Positions 16,836 through 25,902 of a stretch of 64,000 bases of DNA are shown here, in pieces (position 1 is the stretch's first letter; each line of letters opens with the position of its first letter). The DNA comes from Quinella sp. 2Q5 (GTDB lineage Bacteria; Bacillota; Negativicutes; Selenomonadales; Selenomonadaceae): contig JADEZQ010000001.1 in assembly GCA_015206785.1 (NCBI GenBank), forward strand, positions 115,393-179,392, in the 5' to 3' direction. Below the pieces are notes generated by a model. That model had not been told where the DNA came from. It saw only the letters and a program-made list of their open reading frames with translations, and ran no database searches. The position numbers were made by a program, and so were the translations under genes.

Positions 16836-16864
16836 ATTGTAACCGACGCGCCCGAATTGTTCAA
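16836..16864 (-). promoter_or_regulatory. sigma-A promoter of the exported-protein gene
   Basis: On the minus strand TTGAAC (16859-16864) and TACAAT (16836-16841) are spaced by 17 bp, about 30 bases before ATG 16804. Confidence 0.75.
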
Positions 16865-16919
16865 GGAAATTTCATTAAAAAGTTTTGCGACTCTGTTAGA
16901 CTGCGGCGGGGTGATTGAT

Positions 16920-17708
16920 GTGATTTTGACTGTGCTGATTGAGAACACCGCGCCCGACGGATTGATTGCCGAACACGGGCTGAGCTTGCTGATTGAGACG
17001 CGGCGCACGAAGTTCGTCTTCGATTGCGGGCACACGGGTGCCGCCTTCGACAACGCGAAAACTTTGGGCGTCGACCTATCGGACGTTAGGCTCGTCGCGC
17101 TGAGCCATTCGCATTACGACCACGCGGGCGGTTTGCCGAAACTTTTGGACGTTGCGGCGATTGAGACCGTCTGCACCGGCGAAAACTTTTGGGCGGAAAA
17201 ATTTTCTCGCGACGGCGACGGCTTCAGGTACAGCGGTTGCGGCTTCGACGAAAAATTTTTGGCGGCTCATCATGTCGAACAGCGCATCTGCCGCGACGTG
17301 ACGGAGATCGATTCGGAGGCGTGGCTCGTTGGAAATTTTCGGCGGCGGTTTGAATTCGAGACCATCCCGACGAAATTTGTGCGCGGCGCGGAAAAAATTC
17401 CCGACGACTTCAGCGACGAGATTGCTCTGGTTCTGCGCGGACGTGACGGTTTGACGGTCGTCACGGCGTGCGCACATTCGGGCATTGCAAACATCGTCGC
17501 CGACGTTCGCGAACGATTCAATCTGCCCGTGGCGAGCGTTATCGGCGGTCTGCACCTGGTCAACGCGACCGACGACAGGATTGCCCGCACGATTGCCGCG
17601 CTGAAAAATTTCGGCGCAAAAAAAATTCTCCCGTGCCACTGTTCGGGAGATGAGTTCATGAAAAATTTTCCGCGCCTGACGACGGGCTCAGTCGTCGAGA
17701 TTTTTTAG
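16920..17708 (+). CDS. metallo-beta-lactamase-fold hydrolase
   Basis: About 262 residues. The metal-binding motif [10 protein letters not shown] is clear, an upstream aspartate sits in FVFDCG, and later ligands are probably the histidines in TACAHSG and VIGGLHL, with a terminal LPCHCSG. The pattern is that of the MBL subfamily related to 7,8-dihydropterin-6-methyl-4-aminobenzene-phosphate synthase. The reading frame is open back to 16740; GTG 16920 is preferred since GGGGTGAT (16908-16915) matches the anti-SD, though GTG 16911 is possible. Its last 21 bases overlap the convergent ribH. Substrate unknown. Confidence 0.8.
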   Translation: MILTVLIENTAPDGLIAEHGLSLLIETRRTKFVFDCGHTGAAFDNAKTLGVDLSDVRLVALSHSHYDHAGGLPKLLDVAAIETVCTGENFWAEKFSRDGDGFRYSGCGFDEKFLAAHHVEQRICRDVTEIDSEAWLVGNFRRRFEFETIPTKFVRGAEKIPDDFSDEIALVLRGRDGLTVVTACAHSGIANIVADVRERFNLPVASVIGGLHLVNATDDRIARTIAALKNFGAKKILPCHCSGDEFMKNFPRLTTGSVVEIF

Positions 17709-18155
17709 CAGGTTCGCCATTTCCATCGCGCTGACCGCCGCGTCGAAGCCTTTGTTGCCGGACTTGGTGCCCGCGCGTTCAATCGCCTGCTGAATGTTTT
17801 CGGTTGTGACGACGCCGAAAATCGTCGGGACGCCGCTTTGCAGACCGACTTGCGCCACGCCCTTGGAAACCTCGTTGCAGACGTAATCGTAGTGAGTCGT
17901 TGCGCCGCGAATGACGGCTCCGAGACAGATGACCGCGTCGAACTTCCCGCTCGACGCCAATTTTTTTGCGACCAACGAAATTTCAAACGCACCTGGCACC
18001 CACGCGACGGAAATATTTTCGTCGGGAGTCTCGTGGCGTTTGAGGGCGTCGAGTGCGCCGCCGAGCAGCTTGCTCGTGATAAACTCGTTGAAACGCGCCA
18101 CGACGATTGCGAACTTCAAGCCGCGGCCGCTGATTGTGCCTTCGTAAGTTTTCAT
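17688..18155 (-). CDS. ribH: 6,7-dimethyl-8-ribityllumazine synthase
   Basis: RibH condenses 5-amino-6-ribitylaminouracil with dihydroxybutanone phosphate. The 155 residues have the family landmarks: [48 protein letters not shown] with the catalytic histidine, and [16 protein letters not shown]. It overlaps ribBA by four bases (ATGA) and is the last gene of the rib operon. Confidence 0.97.
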   Translation of the reverse strand: MKTYEGTISGRGLKFAIVVARFNEFITSKLLGGALDALKRHETPDENISVAWVPGAFEISLVAKKLASSGKFDAVICLGAVIRGATTHYDYVCNEVSKGVAQVGLQSGVPTIFGVVTTENIQQAIERAGTKSGNKGFDAAVSAMEMANLLKNLDD

Positions 18156-19360
18156 TCGGTTGCCTCCTCCATGATGTGACCCATCTTGACTTTTTTGACG
18201 GTGAGATATTTTCTGTCGAACTTCGTCGGCGCAATGACAATCGGCACGCGCTCGGTGATCGTCAAGCCGTAACCTTCGAGCCCTGCGCGTTTGGCGGGAT
18301 TGTTCGTCAGCAGGCGAATGGTCGTCAAGCCGAGATCGGACAGAATCTGCGCGCCGATGCCGTAATCGCGAAGGTCGGGTTTGAATCCGAGCAGGACGTT
18401 CGCTTCGACGGTGTCAGAACCCGCGTCCTGCAGAGCGTAGGCACGAATCTTGTTCGCCAAACCGATGCCGCGACCTTCCTGGCGCATGTAAAGCAAGACG
18501 CCTTCGCCCGCCGATTCAATCTTGCGCAGAGCCGTCGCCAATTGGTCGCCGCAATCACAGCGCAGACTGCCGAGCGCATCGCCCGTCAGACATTCCGAAT
18601 GCACGCGCACGAGAACGTTTTCCTTGCCCGCTACGTCGCCTTTGACGACAGCCAGATGACATTTGCCGTCGATGTTGCTCTCGTATGCCTTGAGCCGAAA
18701 GCGGCCGTACTTGCTGGGGAAGTCGACGTCGGCGATTTTCTTGACGAGGGTCTCGGTTGCCTTGCGATACTCAATCAAATCGCGAATGGTGATGATGTTC
18801 AAGCCGTGGCGTTTGGCGAAGAGCTTGAGCTTTTCCGTGCGCATCATGTGCCCGTCGTCGTCCATAATCTCACAGCACAAGCCGGCAGGATACAGCCCCG
18901 CCAGCCGCGCAAGATCCGTGGTCGCTTCGGTGTGACCTGCGCGGCGAAGAACTCCGCCTTCCACCGAACGCAACGGAAAGACGTGACCGGGTCTGCGGAA
19001 ACTTGCGGGCTTGGACGTCGGGTCCAGCAACAGCTTAATCGTGCGGCAGCGTTCGTAAGCGGAAATGCCCGTGTCCGTGTCGAAGCCGTCAATCGAAACC
19101 GTGAACGCCGTCTCGTGGTTGTCGGTGTTGTTGGCAACCATTTGCCCAATGCCCAGCTCGTCGAGCCGCTTGCCGTCGATGGGCGTGCAGATGAGTCCTT
19201 TGGCGTGCGTCGCCATAAAGTTTATGTCGGCGGGCGTCACGGTCTGCGCGGCACAGATGAGGTCGCCCTCGTTCTCGCGGTCTTCGTCGTCGATGACCAC
19301 AATCATTTTGCCGCGGCGGATGTCGTCAATCGCCTGCTCAATCGTTGCAAAGTCGCTCAT
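18152..19360 (-). CDS. ribBA: bifunctional DHBP synthase / GTP cyclohydrolase II
   Basis: 402 residues with an N-terminal RibB domain ([33 protein letters not shown], then GHVFPLR and GHTEA) and a C-terminal RibA domain. In RibA the zinc cysteines are in [16 protein letters not shown] and the catalytic region reads [10 protein letters not shown]. It feeds both branches of riboflavin synthesis from GTP and ribulose 5-phosphate. It overlaps ribE and ribH by four bases each, indicating tight translational coupling. Confidence 0.97.
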   Translation of the reverse strand: MSDFATIEQAIDDIRRGKMIVVIDDEDRENEGDLICAAQTVTPADINFMATHAKGLICTPIDGKRLDELGIGQMVANNTDNHETAFTVSIDGFDTDTGISAYERCRTIKLLLDPTSKPASFRRPGHVFPLRSVEGGVLRRAGHTEATTDLARLAGLYPAGLCCEIMDDDGHMMRTEKLKLFAKRHGLNIITIRDLIEYRKATETLVKKIADVDFPSKYGRFRLKAYESNIDGKCHLAVVKGDVAGKENVLVRVHSECLTGDALGSLRCDCGDQLATALRKIESAGEGVLLYMRQEGRGIGLANKIRAYALQDAGSDTVEANVLLGFKPDLRDYGIGAQILSDLGLTTIRLLTNNPAKRAGLEGYGLTITERVPIVIAPTKFDRKYLTVKKVKMGHIMEEATE

Positions 19361-19983
19361 AAAAATCCGTTCGCCTCCAAAAAATTTTTTGTTATCGTCG
19401 GTGCGGCGTGGAAGTTCAGCAATCGGTCAACGTACTTGGCAAGGACGTCGGTCTCGATGTTGACGGGGCTGCCCGCGCGTTTGGCTTGGAAGTTGGTGAC
19501 GGCGCGGGTGTGCGGAATCATTGAGACGCTGAAACTTTCCGAGCCCGCCTCCACGACCGTCAAGCTGATGCCGTCGAGAGCAACCGAACCCTTCGGCGCG
19601 ATCTGTCGGAGCAAAAAATTTTCCGCCGCCACGTCGATGACAAGCGCGTTGCCTTCGGAGCGGATGCTCAAAATTTTTCCGACGCCGTCGATGTGCCCGC
19701 TGACGATGTGCCCGCCGAGCCTGTCGCCGAGCTTCAACGCGCGTTCCAGATTGACGACGCCGCCGCGGTTGAGTTCCGCCAAAGACGTCTTGCGCAGGGT
19801 CTCCGGCATAACGTCCGCCGCGAAAAAATTTTCCCCGAAGCCGACGACCGTCAAGCACACGCCGTTGACGCTGATGCTGTCGCCGATTTGCACGCCGCCG
19901 AGAATTTTGGCGCAAGCGATTTCGATTCGCCCGCCGTGCAAAGTCTTGAGCCGCCCGACCTCCTCAATGATGCCCGTAAACAT
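19357..19983 (-). CDS. ribE: riboflavin synthase, alpha chain
   Basis: 208 residues with the internal duplication of the lumazine-binding domain. The family start [10 protein letters not shown] is present, with SVNGVCLTV and SLTVV in the two repeats, and [12 protein letters not shown] at the junction. The frame stays open to 20049, but ATG 19983 with GGAGG upstream gives the conserved N-terminus. First gene behind the FMN riboswitch and its terminator. Confidence 0.96.
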   Translation of the reverse strand: MFTGIIEEVGRLKTLHGGRIEIACAKILGGVQIGDSISVNGVCLTVVGFGENFFAADVMPETLRKTSLAELNRGGVVNLERALKLGDRLGGHIVSGHIDGVGKILSIRSEGNALVIDVAAENFLLRQIAPKGSVALDGISLTVVEAGSESFSVSMIPHTRAVTNFQAKRAGSPVNIETDVLAKYVDRLLNFHAAPTITKNFLEANGFL

Positions 19984-19995
19984 GTCAGCCTCCGC

Positions 19996-20029
19996 AAAAA
20001 AATTTAAACCGCCACGACTTCGGGCGGTT
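19996..20029 (-). terminator. riboswitch-controlled terminator before ribE
   Basis: On the minus strand AACCGCC (20029-20023) pairs with GGCGGTT (20013-20007) around a nine-base loop, followed by TAAATTTTTTT. It lies 20 bases after the aptamer and just before the ribE ribosome site, as expected for an FMN-dependent transcription terminator. Confidence 0.88.
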
Positions 20030-20047
20030 GAATGCAAAGTATGCGCC

Positions 20048-20156
20048 AAACTTTCTCGTCCGGACTGTGACCGTCGGTTTCGGAATTTCGCCGAATCATG
20101 CGTTGCCGCTCGCGGACTTTAACCGCCGGTGGAGAATTTCGCTCCGCCCCAAGTTT
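20048..20156 (-). promoter_or_regulatory. FMN riboswitch (RFN element)
   Basis: Read on the minus strand, all conserved RFN blocks appear in order: GGGGCGG, ACCGGCGGT, AGTCCGCGAGC, a hairpin GATTCGGCGAAATTCCGAA, CCGACGGT and AGTCCGGA. P1 is AAACTT (20156-20151) pairing with AAGTTT (20053-20048). The aptamer begins exactly at the stop codon of the upstream cysteine-cluster gene. FMN binding should favour the terminator at 19996-20029 and lower ribE, ribBA and ribH expression. Confidence 0.96.
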
Positions 20157-20437
20157 CACGCGTCAACAATAGCACGATTGGCGGCGGCTGTCAAATTCAG
20201 GCGTCGGCAGGCTTCGTGATTGAGCGCGTAAAAATCTTCGCGGCTCATCGTGTTCGCCAAAAATTTTTCGTACCAGGCGTCGACGTTGCAGAAGATCGGG
20301 CGCGTGGCGTAGACGGTGCAAAGATTGGTTGCCTCGTCGAAATTTTTGCAGACGCCGTCACCGCGATCAAGGTCGTGCGGAAAATCTGCACGGCGGATAT
20401 TTCTGCAACACGCGCCGCAACGGGAGCAGTCAAACAA
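20156..20437 (-). CDS. YkgJ-type cysteine-cluster protein
   Basis: 93 residues beginning with the metal-binding cluster CSRCGACCRNIR, with further cysteines in GVCKNFDEATNLCTVYATRPIFC, the pattern of the YkgJ/UPF0153 family thought to bind zinc or iron-sulfur. I place the start at TTG 20437, since GGAGGTGA lies 5-12 bases before it; GTG 20446 overlaps that site. The 5' end is part of a 127-bp tandem repeat. The stop codon forms the first bases of the FMN riboswitch. Function unknown. Confidence 0.78.
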   Translation of the reverse strand: MFDCSRCGACCRNIRRADFPHDLDRGDGVCKNFDEATNLCTVYATRPIFCNVDAWYEKFLANTMSREDFYALNHEACRRLNLTAAANRAIVDA

Positions 20438-20690
20438 AATTTTCACCTCCGAGCGCGGCGATTGGCTTTAGCTGTCGTAACGTCATTCGCGAAATTGGAT
20501 GCAACGTCACGTTGCCGCGGCGGATATTTCTGCAGCACGCGCCGCAACAAGAGCAGTCAAACAAAATTTTCACCTCCGAGCGCGGCGATTGGCTTTGGCT
20601 GTCGTAGCGTCATTCGCGAAATTGGATGCAACGTCACGTTGCCGCGGCGGATATTTCTGCAACACGCGCCGCAACGGGAGCAGTCAAACA
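20391..20690. repeat. 127-bp tandem repeat, about 2.4 copies, covering the 5' end of the cysteine-cluster gene
   Basis: Copies begin at 20391, 20518 and 20645, each starting CGGCGGATATTTCTGCA; the third stops at 20690. Copies differ by only a few bases. Each copy carries, on the minus strand, a start region encoding FDCSRCGACCRNIRR (or FDCSCCGACC in copy 2). Because 127 is not a multiple of three, copies 2 and 3 run into a TGA in the next copy after 44 codons. This is a duplication of a gene start rather than a mobile element; no insertion-type ends are seen. Confidence 0.9.
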
Positions 20691-21313
20691 CGGTCAATCA
20701 CCTCGAACAGAATCAGCCCGCCCTTGCGCTGATGACCCGTGTGCCAGAGCGTCGCCAAATCAAACCAACGCCCCAAGCCGTACGACACCGCCCGCACAAA
20801 AAATTTTTCGCCGCGGACTTCATAGCCGTTCAAGATGAACCAGTGCCACACGTAATCGGCGAGCAACGGCGACTGATGATTGAGCGTCAGGCAGGGGATG
20901 GGATAGCCCGCGTCGATTTGGCGGCGGACAATCTCGCGCGTGTCGTCGAAATTTTTTTCGCCCGACCAAGCCGACAGCTTCAGCTTGTCGACGTGATGAT
21001 CGCGCAGAAATTTTCCGTAGCCGTCCAAATAAATTTCCGGCTTGTCCACGCCCGACCACCGCGGATAAAGATACGGCTCCATCATGCGCCCGAACTCCAG
21101 ATATTCTTCGCGCGTGACGTGTTGGGCGTCGAACGGATACAGCGGCAGCCCGAAGTATTTCGCGAAGTAGATTGAGCAGTCGCAGGCGGTGATTGCCGCG
21201 CAACCGCCGACGTGCATTCCAAAATCCGTGATGCGCGAGTACCATTCCTGTTGCCCGCCGAGCGACGAGCCAACGTGGAAGTGCGCCAGCTCCTTGCGAA
21301 TGTCCACGTTCAA
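20684..21313 (-). CDS. hypothetical protein, possible C39-like cysteine-peptidase fold
   Basis: 209 residues, no signal peptide. A cysteine in GMHVGGCAAITACD followed far downstream by a histidine in ADYVWHWFILNGYE resembles the Cys/His arrangement of papain-like C39-type domains; this is pattern recognition, not proof. Start ATG 21313 overlaps the ribD stop by four bases (ATGA), so it is translated from the ribD message. Its stop lies in the third copy of the tandem repeat. Alternative: an unrelated enzyme specific to this lineage. Confidence 0.72.
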   Translation of the reverse strand: MNVDIRKELAHFHVGSSLGGQQEWYSRITDFGMHVGGCAAITACDCSIYFAKYFGLPLYPFDAQHVTREEYLEFGRMMEPYLYPRWSGVDKPEIYLDGYGKFLRDHHVDKLKLSAWSGEKNFDDTREIVRRQIDAGYPIPCLTLNHQSPLLADYVWHWFILNGYEVRGEKFFVRAVSYGLGRWFDLATLWHTGHQRKGGLILFEVIDRV

Positions 21314-22395
21314 GCCTCCACGTAGCCGCCGAGCAGAATGTCCGAGCCGATTCGTTCAGCGGTGAAATTTTTCAGCGTGACGGCGTCAGCCAGCCGACCG
21401 AAGCCCGCGCCCTCAACGGCAGTCAACGCATTCGCCCCGCCGATGATTTTTGGTGCGACGAACGCAAAAATTTTGTCGACCAGACCCGCCGCCAGCATTG
21501 CGAAATGAATTTGTCCGCCGCCCTCCACCAAGACCGACGTCAGCTCCCGCGCGGCAAGTTCACGCATCAACGTCGGCAGGTCAACGCGTTCGCCGTCGCC
21601 CGCGCAGATGATGTCGACGCCGAGATTTTTCAGCGCGGAAATTTTTTCAGGCGGTGCCTTCGATGTCGTCGCGATGATCGTGCGTGCAGCTCCGTCCGTC
21701 AAAACTTTTGCGCCGAGCGGAATTTTTGCACGGCTGTCGACGATGACGCGCACGGGATTTTTTCCGCCGGCCAGCCGCGTCGTCAGCGAGGGGTTGTCCG
21801 CCAACATGGTGCCGCTGCCGATTAGAATCGCGTCGTTGATGTCGCGCAGGTGATGAGAAAATTTCCGCGACTCTTCGCACGAGATCCATTGCGATTCGCC
21901 GTCGACCGTGGCAATTTTCCCGTCGAGCGAGCAAGCGAACTTGAGCGTGACGAACGGCAGCCGACGCGTAATCCACTTGATGAATACTTCGTTGAGGCGT
22001 CGAGCTTCGTCTTCGAGCACGCCGACCGTCACGTCCACGCCCGCCGAGCGCAACATATCGAAGCCACGACCTGCCACGCGCGGATTGGGATCGCTCATTG
22101 CCGCGACGACCCGACTGACGCCCGCGTCGATGAGAGCCTTAGCGCAAGGCGGCGTCCTTCCGAAATGAGAACACGGCTCCAGCGTCACGTAAATCGTTGC
22201 GCCGCGAGCCAAGTCCCCCGCCATGTTCAGCGCGTGAATTTCTGCGTGAGCTGTGCCCGCGCGTCGGTGCCAGCCTTCGGCGACGATTCGACCTTCGCGA
22301 ACAACGACCGCCCCGACCATTGGATTGGGCGAGGTGCGACCTTCGGCGCGACGTGCGACGTGCAGAGCCTCCCGCATAAAAATTTCGTCCGTCAA
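21310..22395 (-). CDS. ribD: bifunctional riboflavin deaminase/reductase RibD
   Basis: 361 residues. The N-terminal deaminase has HAEIHAL and PCSHFGRTPPC zinc motifs, and SPNPMVGAVVV is typical. The C-terminal reductase contains LKFACSLDGKIA, the NAILIGSGT-like segment DAILIGSGTMLADNP and VLVEGGGQIH. The frame remains open into holA, but TTG 22395 has GGGAGGG upstream and removes that overlap. RibD lies upstream of the riboswitch, so it is not controlled by it. Confidence 0.95.
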   Translation of the reverse strand: MTDEIFMREALHVARRAEGRTSPNPMVGAVVVREGRIVAEGWHRRAGTAHAEIHALNMAGDLARGATIYVTLEPCSHFGRTPPCAKALIDAGVSRVVAAMSDPNPRVAGRGFDMLRSAGVDVTVGVLEDEARRLNEVFIKWITRRLPFVTLKFACSLDGKIATVDGESQWISCEESRKFSHHLRDINDAILIGSGTMLADNPSLTTRLAGGKNPVRVIVDSRAKIPLGAKVLTDGAARTIIATTSKAPPEKISALKNLGVDIICAGDGERVDLPTLMRELAARELTSVLVEGGGQIHFAMLAAGLVDKIFAFVAPKIIGGANALTAVEGAGFGRLADAVTLKNFTAERIGSDILLGGYVEA

Positions 22396-22429
22396 AAAAT
22401 TTCCCTCCCGTCGGATGTGTGGTAAGATG

Positions 22430-23422
22430 TCAGCGTTCGCAGAGCTTGACGACAATTTTCTCCAGCAACTCAACGCCCGCGCGACCGGTCTTGAGCTTGA
22501 AGTCAGCGTCCGCCAAATCGATGAACGCCTCCTCCAAAATCTGCACCGAGTAGCCGCGCGAAGTCTCCCCGACTTTCCTGGCGATGTAGGGGTTGAGTTC
22601 CAGCGGATTGCCCAGCTGTTGAGGCGACACGCCCTGCGCCATGAAAAATTTTGCACGCAACAGTTGTCGCACGTGATAGACCAGAGTCGCGATGACCAGC
22701 GGTGCTTTGTTGGCGTCGCGCAGCTGTGTCCTGAGCAGATAGACGGCTTTGGGCGTCTTGCGTTCGTCGAGGGCTTCAGGCAGCGCGAAGTTCGAGACTT
22801 CGGGCGGTGCCGCCATATTCCGCCGAAGATCCGCCGCGGTGATTTCGTTGCCCGTGACGTTGAGCGCGACCTTGTCGAGTTCGTTGCTCAGATACCACAG
22901 CGAAATTTCCTGCAGAATCCCAATCCGCTCGTTGAAGTGTAGCCGCGCGTCACGGCTCATGCGTTTGCCCAGCGACGAAAGTTTTTCATTGAGCCAGCTG
23001 TCAATCTCCCACGGCCGCAGAGGATCAGCCTCAAGCACCGCGCCGACCTTGCCGATGAGTTTGTAGAGCCGCCGGCGTTTGTCCGCCGCGTTCGCCGTGA
23101 AGATGACGTAGTTCGTCGGTTGCATGTCGCGCAGAACATTTTCCAGCCGTTCGGACTTGCCGTCCGCGCCGAAGATTGTCGTGTTCTTGATGACGACGAC
23201 GTTGCGTGTGCCGAAGAACGGCGAGCTGTCAATCGTGCTGATGACTTCGCTGAGCTGGAGTTTGCCGCCGTCGATGATCGTCAGTTCGGTTTGCCTGTCG
23301 ACATTGAGTCGCGACAAAATTTTTTCCCGCGCCTTGTCGATGAAAAATTTTTCCGTGCCGACGAGCAGATACACGTGCTTGACGTCGTCGTCGAGCGCGC
23401 GCATAAATTCGTTGAACTTCAC
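22430..23422 (-). CDS. holA: DNA polymerase III subunit delta
   Basis: 330 residues from GTG 23422 (preceded by GGTGGT). The clamp-loader AAA+ fold is recognisable from VYLLVGTEKFFIDKAREKI, a DSSPFFGTRNVVVIKN strand-turn and the RPWEIDSWLNEKL and ELDKVAL segments; like other delta subunits it lacks a true Walker motif. Divergent from alr with only 27 bases between the starts, so the two promoters must overlap the coding regions. Confidence 0.93.
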   Translation of the reverse strand: MKFNEFMRALDDDVKHVYLLVGTEKFFIDKAREKILSRLNVDRQTELTIIDGGKLQLSEVISTIDSSPFFGTRNVVVIKNTTIFGADGKSERLENVLRDMQPTNYVIFTANAADKRRRLYKLIGKVGAVLEADPLRPWEIDSWLNEKLSSLGKRMSRDARLHFNERIGILQEISLWYLSNELDKVALNVTGNEITAADLRRNMAAPPEVSNFALPEALDERKTPKAVYLLRTQLRDANKAPLVIATLVYHVRQLLRAKFFMAQGVSPQQLGNPLELNPYIARKVGETSRGYSVQILEEAFIDLADADFKLKTGRAGVELLEKIVVKLCER

Positions 23423-23449
23423 GTTACCACCCCGATTGGAGATGTTGAA

Positions 23450-24556
23450 ATGATTCTTCGCGATGTTTGGGCGGAGGTCGACCTTGGAGCCGTCCGCCAC
23501 AACCTGACCGCCATTCGCCGCCACATCAGCCCCGCCGCCAAACTTTGCGCCGTCGTCAAGGCGAATGCCTACGGGCACGGCGCGGTTGAAGTCTCGCGCG
23601 TTGCCGTGGAATGTGGTGCGGAATTTCTTGCCGTCGCCACCGTTGACGAGGGGCTTGAACTTCGCCGCGCAGGTTTCTCCCTGCCGATACTCGTGCTCGG
23701 TTTGGTTCCGTCGTCAGCAGTTGGAGTCGCCGTCGAAAATGATTTGACGTTGACCGTCGACGCCGCCGACCTTGCCGAAAAAATTTCCGCCGTCGCCGTC
23801 CGATTGAACACGGTCGCCAAAGTTCACCTGAAGTTGGAAACGGGCATGGGCAGGATCGGTGCCGCGGTTGATGACGCCGTCGCGCTCGCCGAAAAAATTT
23901 CGCGACTGCCGCGCGTGGAGCTCGAAGGGCTGTTCTCGCACTTCGCCGACGCCGACAATGACGACCGCTCCTTCACGACACACCAGCTGAAAATTTTTTG
24001 CGCCGCCGCCGACAAAATTCAGACCGCGGGAATTCCGTTGAGGCTCCGACATATCGCCGAGTCCGCCGCGATTTTGGACATCCCCGCCGCGCATTTGGAC
24101 ATGGTGCGTTCGGGAATCATAACCTACGGGCTCTACCCCGCGCCGAACATCCGCACGCTTGACCTGCGCCCCGCGATGAAGCTCGTCGCAAAAATCGTCC
24201 GCCTGAAAAAAATTTCCGCGGGCACGTCGATTGGTTACGGTCGCGAATTCGTTGCCGCGCGTGAGTCGCTGATTGCCACGCTGCCGCTGGGTTATGCCGA
24301 CGGATACATTCGCGCCTACAAAAATTTTCACGCCGACGTTCGCGGACAACTTGCGCCGATTGCCGGGCGCGTGTGCATGGATCAGACGATGATCGACGTG
24401 ACGGACGTCGAAGGCGTCAAACTCGGCGATGAAGTGACTTTGTTCGGCTCGCCCGCCGTGACGATTGACGACGCCGCCGAACATCTCGGCACCATCAACT
24501 ACGAGGTGACGTGTCTGATATCTGCGCGGGTGCCGAGGATTTTTACAGGGCTCTGA
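23450..24556 (+). CDS. alr: alanine racemase
   Basis: 368-residue PLP enzyme making D-alanine for peptidoglycan. K37 in AVVKANAYGHG binds PLP; the catalytic tyrosine is in SIGYGREF, and RVCMDQTMIDVT is the conserved C-terminal domain motif. GLYP and LETGMGRIG are also typical. ATG 23450 follows GGAG by eight bases; the open frame upstream to 23120 is antisense to holA and not coding. Its end overlaps the convergent deacetylase gene by 14 bases. Confidence 0.96.
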   Translation: MILRDVWAEVDLGAVRHNLTAIRRHISPAAKLCAVVKANAYGHGAVEVSRVAVECGAEFLAVATVDEGLELRRAGFSLPILVLGLVPSSAVGVAVENDLTLTVDAADLAEKISAVAVRLNTVAKVHLKLETGMGRIGAAVDDAVALAEKISRLPRVELEGLFSHFADADNDDRSFTTHQLKIFCAAADKIQTAGIPLRLRHIAESAAILDIPAAHLDMVRSGIITYGLYPAPNIRTLDLRPAMKLVAKIVRLKKISAGTSIGYGREFVAARESLIATLPLGYADGYIRAYKNFHADVRGQLAPIAGRVCMDQTMIDVTDVEGVKLGDEVTLFGSPAVTIDDAAEHLGTINYEVTCLISARVPRIFTGL

Positions 24557-25313
24557 ACTTTGCGAACAGCCGAGCCTTCCACAGCCGCAACTTGAATTCC
24601 GTCAGCCCGAAGCGCGGCTTGCGGATATGCACGCGGTAAAGTTCGTAGGGGTTTGTGTCGAGGGTGTTGAGCCCCGCCTCGCCCGTGACCGCCGTCAAAT
24701 ATTCCGACCGCCGCAAAATTTCTTCGACGCCCGAATCGAACGCGCCGTTGGGGTACGACAGGCTGTAAATCGTTTGCAGTCCGCCCCATTCCAAAAAAAT
24801 TTTCGACTCGCGGATTTGTTTGACGCGTGCCTCTTCGTCGAGCGATGTCAGCGGCAAATGATCCGCCGTGTGCGAACCGATTTCGATGCCGCGCCGTTGC
24901 ATATCCTTGAGTTCGTCGAACGTGAGGTAACCCGCCGTGCCGATTTGGTTGGTGATGACGTAGACGACCGCCGTCATTGAACGCGCCTGCAGAATCGGCA
25001 ACATCGTCGAATAATTGTCGGCGTAGCCGTCGTCGAAGGTCAGCACAATCGGTTTGGCGGGCAACGTGCCCTTGCCGTGGACGACGCGCATAAAATCTTG
25101 CAGGGTGATCGTCGTGTAGCCCTCGGTCTTCAGATAATCCATCTGCGCGGCAAAATCTTCGGGCGGCACGTTGTAGACTTCAAAGTCGGGGTCAAGCTGC
25201 TCGTCCGTCACCTGATGATATTCGAGTATCGGGAAGCCTTCGGGCTCCGGCAACATCGACACCGCCGCGACGACGAGCGCGATTGATATCATTGCGTAGC
25301 GAAAAATTTTCAT
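24543..25313 (-). CDS. membrane-anchored polysaccharide deacetylase (CE4)
   Basis: 256 residues: an uncleaved or cleaved N-terminal hydrophobic segment (YAMISIALVVAAVSML) then a NodB homology domain. Motif 1 is TFDDGYADN (catalytic and metal aspartates), motif 2 HTADH (metal histidines), and LSYPNGAFD is the motif 3 equivalent. It likely removes acetyl groups from peptidoglycan or another surface glycan outside the cytoplasmic membrane. Start ATG 25313, GGAG upstream. The nearness to alr suggests cell-wall work. Confidence 0.9.
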   Translation of the reverse strand: MKIFRYAMISIALVVAAVSMLPEPEGFPILEYHQVTDEQLDPDFEVYNVPPEDFAAQMDYLKTEGYTTITLQDFMRVVHGKGTLPAKPIVLTFDDGYADNYSTMLPILQARSMTAVVYVITNQIGTAGYLTFDELKDMQRRGIEIGSHTADHLPLTSLDEEARVKQIRESKIFLEWGGLQTIYSLSYPNGAFDSGVEEILRRSEYLTAVTGEAGLNTLDTNPYELYRVHIRKPRFGLTEFKLRLWKARLFAKFRAL

Positions 25314-25341
25314 ACTGCTTGCTCCATGAGGAGGGAAATTT

Positions 25342-25902
25342 TTGATCTATCTGTTGCTTTTCTGGGAGTTCGCCAAAATCAGCGTGGTGTGCGTGGGCGG
25401 CGGTTATGCCTCAATGCCGCTGATTCAAGCCGCCGTCGTCGACACGTATCATTGGCTGAGCTTGAGCGAGTTTATCGACATCTTCACGATATCGCAGATG
25501 ACGCCGGGACCAATCGGCATAAACGCGGCGACGTTCGCGGGCATGAAGATTGCGGGCTTGGGCGGGGCAATTTGTGCGACGATGGGCTTCGTCACACCGA
25601 GCATCTTCCTTTGCATTGCGCTGGCGAAAATGATCTTCAAGTACGGCAACCTGGGCGCGATTCACGGCATATTGAACGGGCTGCGCCCCGCGGTGATGGC
25701 TCTGATTGCGGCGGCGTGCGTGAGCTTCGTATTGCTTGCCGTGTGGAACGCCGAGAAGATGCCCGAAGATTTTGCGGCGACCTTCGACGTGCGCGGCGCG
25801 GTGATTCTGATTGGCGCATTGATTGCCGTGCGCAAGAAAGTCAGCGTCATCAAAGTCCTGCTGGCAAGCGGCGCAGCGGGCTTCGTCTTGGGGGTGATGT
25901 GA
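25342..25902 (+). CDS. ChrA-type (CHR) transporter, half-size
   Basis: 186 residues with five or six hydrophobic segments. VGGGYASMPLI and TPGPIGINAATFAG match the CHR-domain motifs of chromate transporters. Half-size CHR proteins usually come as adjacent pairs; here only one is present, followed directly by a tiny hydrophobic ORF. TTG 25342 is preceded by GAGGAGGG. Substrate need not be chromate. Confidence 0.88.
   Translation: MIYLLLFWEFAKISVVCVGGGYASMPLIQAAVVDTYHWLSLSEFIDIFTISQMTPGPIGINAATFAGMKIAGLGGAICATMGFVTPSIFLCIALAKMIFKYGNLGAIHGILNGLRPAVMALIAAACVSFVLLAVWNAEKMPEDFAATFDVRGAVILIGALIAVRKKVSVIKVLLASGAAGFVLGVM

Noticed and set aside
20391..20690. CRISPR-like repeat
   Set aside because: The period is 127 bp, without short repeats and unique spacers; the unit is a duplicated gene start.
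23120..23449. 110-codon N-terminal extension of alr
   Set aside because: It is antisense to holA, and ATG 23450 with GGAG gives the conserved alanine racemase start.
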